Made by a program: the position numbers and the translations under genes
Notes under the pieces: model-generated
Database searches by the model: none
Seen by the model: only the letters and a program-made list of their open reading frames with translations
What the model was told of the DNA's origin: nothing
In this document: piece by piece, positions 10,855 to 21,089 of the stretch
Position numbering within the stretch: the first letter of the stretch is position 1
Layout of the letters: each line of letters begins with the position of its first letter
Assembly: GCA_015698045.1 (NCBI GenBank)
Contig: BLAL01000257.1
Span: forward strand, 62,001 to 126,000
From: Rhizophagus clarus
Taxonomy: Eukaryota > Glomeromycota > Glomeromycetes > Glomerales > Glomeraceae
Direction of reading: 5' to 3'
DNA: 64,000 nucleotides

Positions 10855-13800
10855 TTACAACCTTTCAATGTTTATATCAAATTCTAAGTCAATTGACATG
10901 TATGAATTGGTAGATGAACATTTAGAAATGATAGAGCATAATGGTCTACTTGTATAAATAGCTTTTGGATGAGGTTTTTTAGCAAATTGAGGTCCGAGTT
11001 TCTTTGATTTTAATAACTCTAATCTTTTTAATTCAGCTTTATTAAATAAATAATTATGTTTATTTCTAAAAGACCAACTGCCAAAAGTATTACGAATTAT
11101 TTTAGCCAAAGGTCTTTTTTCGGGATCAGGATCCCAACAACTTTTCATTAATCTTGCGTAACATTCTGGCGTATCTTCTGTAATTTCGGGTCGTTCTCCA
11201 TCAAGAATTTTATAAATAAGTTGATGATCGTGTTCAACATCAGCAAAAGGTTTACAACCTGTCGTAAGTTCCCACATAATCATACCCATACAATAAACAT
11301 CAGATTCTTTAGAAAATGGCGATCCTCTAAATATTTCTGGTGCAACATAAGGTATCACTCCATATATTTCATTGTTTGATGTGTTATTTGCCGGTTGTGA
11401 TAATTCTAGGTCTCCAATTAGCCATTGATGTCTTTTATCATTTAATAAATTACATAATATGTTTCCACTGTGAAAATCTCGATGTATGTAGTCTGCTTTA
11501 TGAATAGTTTCTAGTCTAAAAATTAAGAGATAATTAAAAAAAAAATTAAGATGATTGTAAATATTTAAAATATTAATATAAATAATACCCTTCTGAAATT
11601 TGCCATAAAATAATTAATTTGTCTTTATTCCACGTAATTTTTGCAAAATTCTTTTGTAACCAGTTATATAAATCACCTCCTGATGCATATTGCATAACCA
11701 ACATATAATCACCTAATTTGGGAGCTTTTGTAATTCCATGAGTTCTAATAATATGATGTTTAATTTCATAACAATTTTGATTTGATTTTAACTAAAAATA
11801 TTGGATAATAAACATAAATAAAGATTATTTTTATAACATAATTATAGTACAAACACCTAAAATTATTAATTACTAGCAGTTAAACCCGTTGCTCCGCAAC
11901 GTCACATAAACATATACGTGATGTTACCGGTACGACGGTCAAGTCTAAAGTCTATAAACGTGATTTTTTATGCGATTTACTCTATGTAGTGCTCTGCATG
12001 AGCCGGCTCGAGCCGAGCTACAGTCTAGCTCGGTTCAGCTCACTTTAGCTCGAGCTGGTTCGAGCTTTATTATCAGAAAAACGTTTCGCAACGTTTTTCA
12101 TTAAAACAATTAAAAAAAGCGTTGCGAAACGTTTTTTTTAATTAAATTAATGTTGAAAACTTTTTCGCAACGTTTTTCACTAAAACAATTAAAAAAAACG
12201 TTGCGAAACGTTTTTTTTTTTAATTAAATTAATATTAACATTGAAAAACGTTTTCGCAACGTATTAAAAAAGCGTTGCGAAACGTTTTTTTTTAATTAAA
12301 TTAATGTTGAAAAACGGTTCGCAACGTTTTTCACTAAAATAATTAAAAAAAACGTTGCGAACCGTTTTAATTAATAAATGTATGATAGATCGAGCTGGCT
12401 TGCGAGGCAGCTCGAGCTTTTCGAGCCGAGCCCCATTATCGACTCGGCTCGGCTCAGTCGTCGAGCTCAATAACTGGCTCGAGCTTTTTCAAGCTGGCTC
12501 GCGAGTCATCAAGCCATTTTAAACATGGCTCAGCTTGAACAGCTCAAGCTAGCTCGCGAGCCGGCTCGGCTCATGCGGAGCTTCAACTCTATGTTACGGT
12601 TTATACTACTTTTGTTATATTTGTTTATTACTATTACTATTTATAACATAGTTCAAAAACATAAAATTTTTATAATAGTTCCAATTTACTGGTTTATAAT
12701 TTATAATACTGTTCAATTTTATATAAACGTTACATGTATACAAGTATAAATTCGTAGTCTAAACGTTACGGATACACAGGTATAAATTGTAGTCTAAACG
12801 TTACGGGTACACAAATATAAATATGTAATCTAAACGTTACGGTAACACAGGAAAACAATTATTATATAGTAGATTAAATAATTCTTACCTCATTTAAAAA
12901 ATATTTACTTGTATATTGAGAATTTTTAAATTTTTTTAAAATAACATTTCCTTGCATCCAAGTTGCACGATATATGATGCCAAATCCCCCTCTTGCTATT
13001 TTTACTACATTTGTAAATTGAGAATATGGTATCCATTTCATTAACTTCTCTGATTGATTCTTTAACTCTTTTGATTTCGGTTTTTTATAATTTTTACACA
13101 TAGAATGAATGAATGAATTTATTTTTGATGGAAAAGAATACAAGTAATTATTTTCTGTGATTTTATCAGAGATCTTATCTATTATCAAATTATTATAAAT
13201 ATCAGGGTCTAAATTAAGTATAAAATCATCTAATTCACTATGACCACTCAAAATACTTGCTGTAATGGATGATACTCTTTTACATTTTTTACATTGAGAT
13301 TGAGTTGTTATTCCAAAGATAAGATTTGTTGTTAAACAAAATCTACAGCCAACATAAAATATAAGACATTCTTCACAAAATTTTTGACAATCTGACGTAA
13401 ACATTAAGGATTTGTTACAAGCAACGCAACAAGATATATTATGCCACCATGGTAGATGAATAATCGGAGTAGATTTTTTAGTCAAGGGTGATTCTATATA
13501 TTCATAAGAAATCATAATTCTTTCTTGATATAATGACTTTCCGCATAATTTACAAAATTTTTCATTTTCAACCACATTATTGTATATATTACATTCAGTC
13601 ATACTAGAATTATTTAGATAAAAATCATTTACAGAAATTTGTTCAAAGCATAATATGCTAAAGCAATTTTCGCAGCATCTTTGAATATTTTGTAATCCTT
13701 TTATTCTACTTATTTCATGTTCATTACATCCTAAGTTCCATGTGAATGTATATATGTCCAAGTATATATTAATATCAGTTATATAGGTTAGGTAACTTGA

Positions 13801-15218
13801 TAAACATTTTTTGCAATATCTATAACATCTTTCACTAATACTAAAAAAAGCTTTAGTGTATTCTTCTTTACAATAAATACATTTATAATCATTCTCATTG
13901 AAAGAAATGAACTTAATTGATATAGGACTAGATTGTAATTTTGGAGTTTGGTTAAACCAGTCGCGCAAATCTCTTCCTGATGCATATTGTATAACTATCA
14001 TATAATCACCATGTTCAGGTTCTTTCGTAATACCATAAATCCCTATAATATGATTTTTAATTTCATAACAATTTGATTTTAACTAAAAATTTTAGTTAAC
14101 AATAATTAGAATTAAATAATTTTTATAAGATAGTAAATAATACAGATATTTAAATGTTATTACCATACCTCATTTAAAAAGTTAGTATCTTGAGAATCTT
14201 TAAATTTTTTTAAAATGACCCTTCTTTGAATCCAAGTTGCATGATAGTATATTATGCCAACCCTTCCTCTTACTATTTCTATTATATCTGTAAGTTGAGA
14301 GTATGGTATCCATTCAATCAACTTTTCTGATTGATTTATCAATGTTTTTGGTTGAGTAATTTTATAATTTTGACAAATAGATTTAATAGTTGAATTTATT
14401 TCTGATGGAAGAAAATATTTATCAATTTTTTTTATTTTGTCTACAAGCTCAACAGTTTTCAAATTATCATATCTAGTAGCAGTTAGATTAATGAAAAAAT
14501 CATCTATATCACTATTCCCACTCAAAATATTCACAATAATAGATAACCTTCTTTTGCACTTTTTACATTGAGATTGAGTTGTTAATCCGAAGATAATATT
14601 TGTTGTTAAGCAGTGTCTACAACCAAAATGAAATATAAGGCAATCCTCGCAGTATTTTTGACAATCTGACGTAAATATTAAGGATTTGTTACAAGCAACA
14701 CAACAAGATATATTATGCCACCATGGTAGATAAATAACTGGAATAGACTTTTTAGTTAATTTTATATATCCAGTAGAAATCAAATAACAATCTGAACGTA
14801 ATTTGAATTGTTCATCTGCATTTTGTTCAAATATTTGTCTAAAAAATAATACTTCCAAGCAACTTCTGCAACATTCTTGAATAAATTGTGGCGCTTTTAT
14901 CATCAATTCATGTCTAATACATTCAAATTTCATTGAATAATATACATCCAAATAAGTATAGTTATCTATTGCCATACTGGCAAGATAACTCAATAGACAT
15001 CTTTTGCAATACTTTTGCTTAGTAAAAAAAAGCGAATAAGTGTATTCATTACCGCAAAAAAAACAATTATTATCGTTTTCATTAAAAGAGATAAAATTAA
15101 TTGGTATAGAACTCGATTTTAATTTTGGAGTTGGATCAAAAATCGTGGGTTTTACGAGATTAATATGTTGTAAGTAATTAGAAATTTCAACATATTTATA
15201 TTTTTTTTCACAAGCCAT
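10855..15218 (-). CDS. Fused double Cys-rich module / protein kinase (array units 2+1)
   Basis: Exons on the minus strand are 15218-14169, 14082-12889, 11791-11589 and 11515-10855, together 1035 residues in one frame. Exon 1 holds a Cys-rich module with many CxxC pairs (CFFCGNEY, CVACNKS, CRHCLTT, CKKCKR) and a kinase N-lobe with degraded glycine loop (VRGRVGIIYYHATW) but a VILKKFK lysine. Exon 2 starts with the kinase hinge (CYEIKNHIIGIYGITK, YMIVIQYASGRDLRDWF). It then runs straight into a second Cys-rich module and a second N-lobe with intact loop (ARGGFGIIYRATW). Exons 3-4 give the hinge and complete C-lobe: HRDFHSGN catalytic loop, GDLELSQPAN where DFG/DLG is expected, YVAPEI, and SDVYCMGMIMWELTTG. 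The second kinase domain is therefore complete and the first is a half-domain. The TKL-like family is expanded in these fungi. The Cys-rich part is likely zinc-binding, by inference. Confidence 0.7.
11988..12585. mobile_element. Foldback element with 9-bp target duplication, nested in the Helitron
   Basis: ACTCTATGT lies on both sides (11979-11987 and 12586-12594). A 9-bp duplication is typical of Mutator-like elements; an 8-bp hAT-type reading is possible. The ends are inverted, GC-rich and built on GCATGAGCCGGCTCG and GAGCCGAGC words. The centre (12060-12370) is an AT-rich tandem of four palindromic units of the form AACGTTTCGCAACGTTTTT ... AAAACGTTGCGAAACGTTT. Nothing is encoded. Short open frames inside are by-products of the palindromes. 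Confidence 0.65.
12720..12855. repeat. Minisatellite inside the Helitron
   Basis: About four copies of a roughly 40-bp unit, read as TCTAAACGTTACGG, then TACACAGG, then TATAAAT. Small Helitrons often carry such internal tandem repeats. Confidence 0.6.
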
Positions 15219-15225
15219 GAACCAT

Positions 15226-16504
15226 TTACTTATCTGATGAACACTGTATAACTACCATGTAATCGCCTAATTTAGGATGCCTTGTAACGCCATGAATTCG
15301 AACAATATGATGTCTTATTTCATACTTGATTTTAACTAAAAATTCCAATAATGAAAATTAAAATTAAATTATTTTATGACATATAAATAAATAATATGAA
15401 TATTTACAAATATTAAAATAATTACTACCTCGTCCAAAAATATTTGCTAGTATCTTTGGAATTTTTAAATTTTTTTAAAAAGACACTTTTTTGAGCCCAA
15501 GTTGCATGATAGTATGCAATGCCAAACTTTACACTTACTATTTCTTTTACATTTGTAAATTGAGAGTATGGTATCCATTCTATAAACTTTTCTGCTGACT
15601 CATCAGTCACTACTTTTGATTGAGTAACTTTTTGACAAATAAAGTGAATAGTTGGATTTATTTCTAATGGAAGAAAATATTTGTCATTATTTTTTATTAT
15701 GTTAAGGAACTCGTTTATTCCTAAGTTATTGTAAATGTCGGGGTTTAAATTGAGTATAAAATCATCTAATTCACTATTTCCAGTTAAAATATCTACAATA
15801 ACAAATGATATTCTTTCGCATTTTTTACATTGAGATTGGGTTGTTAATCCAAAGATAATATTTGTCGTTAAACAATACCTACATCCAATATAAAATATAA
15901 GACATTTTTGACAATACTTTTGACAGTTTGACGTGAATGTCAGGGACCTGTCACAGGCAACACAAAAAGATATATTATGCCACCATGGTAGACAAATAAT
16001 TGGAATGAGCTTTTTAGTTAAGGTTGATTTCGTATATTCACAAGAAATTAGATAACATTTTGAACACAATTTGAATTGTATAATTTCAAATATATTTGTT
16101 CCTTGATATAATAACCTTCCACATAATATGCAACATTGTCCATATTTGGCATTACTATAAATACTATATTCTAACACTTGTTTAAAACATAATACTGTCA
16201 AGCATTTTCTGCAACATTCTTGAATAACTTGTGGTTCTTTTGACCTAATTTCATGTTCAGTACATTCTAAGCTCATTGAATAATGTACATCCAAGTATAT
16301 ATTAATATCAGTTATATCATTAATATAATTCGACAAGCATTTTTTACAATATTTTTGGATAGGGCAATGAAGCGTTTGAAAGTACGTTTCTTTACAATAA
16401 ATGCATCTAAAAACACGATCATTAAAAGAAATAAACTTGATTGGTATAGGACTAGATTTTAATCTTGGAGTTGGATCAAAAGAATTTTCTTTTGTAAGTT
16501 CCAT
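15226..16504 (-). pseudogene. Decayed Cys-rich module / kinase N-lobe (array unit 3)
   Basis: Exon 1 (16504-about 15430) starts MELTKENSFDPTPRLKSSP and has the same Cys-rich module as the two units downstream (CIYCKE, YCKKC, CILCGR, CVACDRS, CRYCLTT, CKKCER). A kinase N-lobe follows, whose glycine loop is lost (VSVKFGIAYYHATW). Compared with unit 2, one T is missing from the run just before the donor, so the frame is off there. The following hinge exon (about 15335-15226) has lost 4 nt at the position of SNC and then reads YEIRHHIVRIHGVTRHPKLGD. It ends at a stop 8 bp upstream of the ATG of the fused gene. No C-lobe follows. It may still make a truncated protein, but as a kinase it is dead. 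Confidence 0.65.
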
Positions 16505-18826
16505 TTTATATTATATCTAACATAAATTTAGAGAGTTCACAACGAACGTATTTATAATTTTTTTTTTTGATTAAATGATAAAAATGGAACGTTCTGCTGA
16601 TCAATTTTTAATTTCTGCATGGAATTCTAATAGGAATTCCTACACAAGTTAACGCATAGAACTTATATTCGAATTCTATGGAAGAACGAAAAAAAAAAAA
16701 CTGGATAACTTTCAAAATTAGTAAAGTCAAGTGTTTTATCTGTAATGGCTATGATTTGATTTGTGCTAGTGATATCTATTTTCATGTGCTTGTGTATCTG
16801 TTTGTGTACTGTTTGTGTTGGTTGATTTTCATTGGAGACTTTTGATTTTCCGGTGTCACGTGATGGAGTGAGAAAGATCTTAAGACGAATGAATGTCACA
16901 GTTTTGGTTGTGATTTACTTGTGAATAGAGACATCAACTGTAATAATAATAACTAACTCAGTGTTTTTAAACGTGATTTCTGTAATTATTTCATTTGAAG
17001 AAAATTGTTCATAAGCCAAATTTGTGAAATTTGTAGCAATTTTAGTAAATTTTGGCAAAATCTGCAATAATTTCAGCTAGGACTTTAAAATTTCGATTAT
17101 ATATACAGTATATTAAGTATAGATTATTGAAAATTGCAGCTTGTCAAATTTCTACAAGTGGTCAAATTCCTCAAAAGTCTTGCATAGGTTTCTCAGTCCT
17201 GATTAGTAACCCACCCGAAGCGTTACTTCAGGTCAACTAGATCTATGAAATCAAAAGATTTTGCTTTGATGATACAGAAATAGCCAAAATAACTTGCCTA
17301 CATGTATACATTTGTATTTTGAAAAAAGTTTAAAATGTATTCCTTATAATATATTCATATAATGTTAATAAAGGAAAATCAGAAAGTTTGAATAATGGAA
17401 TATAGAAGTTGTTCTTAAAAATCTTGATATAAATTCAAACAAAAATTCAAGTGAATTATTAAATAAAGTATGAAAATATAACTGATAATATTTATTTCTT
17501 AAATTTAGCCATAATTTATTTATACTATTAAACTAATTTTATATTATAAATTGTTAATCAAGAACCAGACACTTTAATTATTGTTGTTATGTAAAATTTC
17601 TTACTAAATCTATTTACATATAATTTAAACTTAAATGGAGACTACAAAGCTCACATATATTGCATGTAATTATTTCTAGACTTAATGAAATTCATAATCA
17701 AAGTTTTTTTTTTTTTAGGTATAATCAAAGTTTTATTTGACACCACTATAATATTTCTTTGAAAAAAATTTAGAATGTAATTTATTGATCAACAAATCTG
17801 GAATATAATATTGACAATCTTCTAATATTATCCATATTACCCGATCTTCTGGAATTAAATTCATAAAAAAAATGATCGGTGAGGGTTACCTTGTCATTAT
17901 CAAAATATGGAAATGAAAGTATTATATTAATATTTGTATTTTAATAATTGAATTGAATTGAATTGAATTGAATTGAATTGAATTAAATTAAATTGAATAT
18001 TAAGGGCTTTTGGTATCATTAGAATAAAATTTGAATTTAAACTCTCCTGCAGCATGTACTAAATTGAATCATCAAATAATAGATTAGCAAACTTAAACTT
18101 ACAAAGTTAAAAATAAACAAAAGCAACAATGATCGTCAATTTCTCATATTTTTTCATAAAAAAAAAATCAGTTTTCCTTGATTTTATAATATAAAAAAAA
18201 TTATATTTCTATTTTCATAATGCAATAAAAAATACTTTTTTTTAATCAAAATATTGGATGTATATATGGCTAATAATACTCCCTTTAAAGTTTGGAATAT
18301 TAAATATTCTAAATTAATGTTATTGGTAATATTAAATTAAAGCAAATGTAAAGAGAAGTGTATATCATAATTTTATTATTAATAAACAATCATGACGTTT
18401 TTTTTATTGAACATATTTTAGTCGTTTTAATAAAAACAATTTTAGTATCTTTTTTATTAATTATTTTAAATAAAAAAAAAAAAGTAAAAAATGATTTTAA
18501 AGATTCTTGTTTTATATATATATTATATTAAATATTAAATAATTTATTTTACAGTTTTTTATAGAAATATATATTTTATTAAAAAGGTTCAAGTCAAAAA
18601 TATATACTATCAAATATTTAACAAAAAAAAAGAAAAAAATACTTTAAAAGCTGACTTAAAAATAAATATAATTGAAAAAACTAACATTTAAAATTATGCT
18701 AAATAACAAAAAACTCATTTGTTTACCAATGCTTTATATTTGCAACTATTAGAATTTAGATGAAAAAATAACTAATGTACATTAGCATGCAACTCAATTT
18801 TTTAATTTTTTAATTACTTTTATTTG

Positions 18827-18830
<4 letters not shown>
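16505..18830. other. Intergenic, AT-rich
   Basis: No gene recognised. It contains a short pentanucleotide run (listed separately) and small palindromes such as GGAATTCTAATAGGAATTCC near 16620. Open frames at 16663-16899 and 17052-17240 show no recognisable domain or splice context. Confidence 0.5.
17943..17997. repeat. (AATTG)n microsatellite
   Basis: About eight perfect pentanucleotide units followed by three imperfect ones. Confidence 0.9.
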
Positions 18831-18858
<28 letters not shown>

Positions 18859-19175
18859 CTACTTGCTATTTTAATGCCAAATGCTTTGCCCATTTTAGCA
18901 AACAGTTTGCACTTTAACATTATATTCTTTGTCTATTTTAGCAAACACAGTTGCACTTCAACGTTAAATTCTTTGACTACTCTGGCAAACTATTTGCACT
19001 TTAATGATAATGCTTTGCCTATTTTACCAAACTGTTTGCACTTTAACGTTTGCCTATTTTATGAATTATTTGTGCTTTAATGTTAAATACTTTGCCTATT
19101 TTACTTTAATGTTAAATGATTTGCCCACAATAGTAAACTGTTTGCACTTTAACGTTAAATGCTTTGCTTATTTGT
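18830..19175. repeat. TA run and 43-bp minisatellite
   Basis: A (TA)n run at about 18830-18853 is followed by seven diverged copies of a 43-bp unit. The unit is CTTTGCCTATTTTAGCAAAC, then TGTTTGCACTTTAACG, then TTAAATG. The next 150 bp (19180-19330) hold a looser repeat of TTTGATGGTAATGGCAAA type. The open frame across it (18853-19080) is repeat-driven. Confidence 0.75.
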
Positions 19176-19729
19176 AATATAAAACTGTCTGATGATATTG
19201 TCAGACTGTTTGATGGTATTGGCAAAGGATTTGACTGTAAAAATCAAATAATTTGACAGTAACAACAAATAATTTGATGGTAATGGCAAATCCTTTGAAG
19301 TTCTCAGCGTCAAACGGTTTAGCTTTTATGTTAAACTTCTGTCCAGTCCGGCATTCCATAACATGTTAATCAAAGATCATTTCATACTACTGATTTTCCT
19401 ACTAACTATAATAAGGCGTCATACATGCAGTGATTGTGTTTGATCACATTTTTATAAATAACAAAGACGTTTAATAAAGAAAATTATTTTTTTAAAAAAA
19501 TATTATATAATAATGGCTCACAATAATAATGAAGGTAAAAGGCATATGACATGATTATTTAATATAAAGTTAAAAATTTTTAAATCAAATTTTTGCCAAT
19601 ATAATAAATTTAGTTTTAAGTAGTACCGAGAAATCTGAAGGTAAATATACTAAATTCGGTCGTTAAACAAAAATTATTTGTGAATAATTTAAATATTATT
19701 TTTACATTTTTATAAATATATACATACAT

Positions 19730-20290
19730 TTTAAATAACCTAGCTCGTAAGTTAATGAGTTAACTTATAATTCCCATAATTTAAATAATAATTGGTTTTT
19801 TATTTAAATAACTTCAATAATTAATAATACTATAGTTGGTAAGTTATCAACCTTTTATTTTTTTTACTTTACTTTACATATTCTTCGAATACCTAAATTC
19901 TTTGTTTGAATAACTATTTAATGATTAATTATATCATAGGTGGTAAGTTACAATAATTAAATATACTATACTTATCGTATAATATCTACATGACTAATTC
20001 AAATTATATTCTTACTTAAATGCACGATTAGAATGTAAGTGACATTTAATTCACAATATATACTTTTGTAATAATATTTGCATCTAATTAATTAATAAAT
20101 ACTACAGGGTGTAAGTTATATGTTACCTATATCTGTTATTTATATGATATAATTAACTAGGTCCTTTATTTAAAAATTATTTAATAATATAGTTTGTAAG
20201 TTATTTATTTAATTCTATTATTACATATTAATATAATATTTACATATAACTAGGGTTCTTTTAGTACAGTTAGTGAGTTTAGTTTAAATA
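19730..20290. repeat. Degenerate AT satellite, left block
   Basis: Recurring words TTTATTTAAA, TATTTAATAATATAG and GTAAGTTA at intervals near 100 bp. These match the satellite block at 24840-26830 on the other side of the hairpin array. Confidence 0.55.
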
Positions 20291-20389
20291 CTATATTAAC
20301 AGTTAATCAATTGTGATGTTAAACCTTGGTCTGGGTCCTTGGCAAATTTTCATTGCTAATTATTATCATGGTTTACAGCAGGTTCGCAA

Positions 20390-20640
20390 AAAAAAAGTTG
20401 CAAACTATTTTTATTATACATAGAAAACGCTTTTCGCAACATTTTTTAACTATACTAATGAAAAAACGTTGCAAAACGTTTTTATTTATGGATTCAGCGG
20501 GAAAAATATTTTCGCAGCATTTTTAATGCCTATTAATAAAAACGGTGCGAGATGTTTTTTATTTATGAATTAAATGAAAATAGCAACATTTTTTACCTTA
20601 TAATAAAAAAAATGTTGTAAAAATCGGTTTTATTTATCTA
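20390..20640. repeat. Diverged CGTTGC-type palindromic repeat
   Basis: About four diverged units of AACGTTGCAAAACGTTTTT, CGCAACATTTTT and similar words. They resemble the core of the nested foldback element at 12060-12370. No clear terminal repeats or target duplication were found. The rest of 20290-21090 is AT-rich without a recognised feature. Confidence 0.5.
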
Positions 20641-21089
20641 ATAATTTATCGAATTTCATTGTAAAAATATTAAAATCCGAAGTGTTACTGCGAATTTTAT
20701 TCAACCCGTTCTAACCTATTCAACTATTTATTTATTTATAAACTAACAAAATATTATTAATACGTAGATAAAGAAATCTAGTTTAAAAATAAACATAAAA
20801 ATCTAATACTAAATATTAAATTCCACCAAAAAGAGCCAGTGGATGCTAGTCATTTAAATAAAAATGAACACTTAGGGCAGTCTTAGGACTATGGCCGATC
20901 AGCAATGAATTCCTAGGTTGTCATAAAAATCACCCCGAAGTACCGTACAATATTTTCTTTCAGGTCAAAGACCCGCTTCATATAAATACTATTAGATGAA
21001 GAATGTTACAAGTTGTAAAAGGAAGTGGCCGAAACTTATCAGAGCCCTATTTAGTATTTAAAGCTCACTAACTTGTACCCAAATTTAAT

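Larger units (their letters stand above)
11873..12873 (-). mobile_element. Small non-autonomous Helitron in a kinase intron
   Basis: On the minus strand the element begins A|TCTACTATATAATAA (12873). It ends with a hairpin CGTTGCGGAGCAACG, then GGTTTAACTG, then CTAG|T (11873). A TC start, a 3' hairpin followed by CTAG, and insertion between A and T are the defining Helitron features. No Rep/helicase is encoded. Without the element nested inside it (11988-12585 plus one target copy) it would be under 400 bp. Its 5' end lies about 15 bp inside the donor of the intron between exons 2 and 3 of the kinase gene. Confidence 0.75.

Noticed and set aside
12264-12749. Open frames on both strands
   Set aside because: They are inside the GC-rich inverted ends and palindromic core of the nested element.
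20870-21050. SINE or tRNA-derived repeat
   Set aside because: More GC-rich than its surroundings, but no A/B box pair or cloverleaf could be found.
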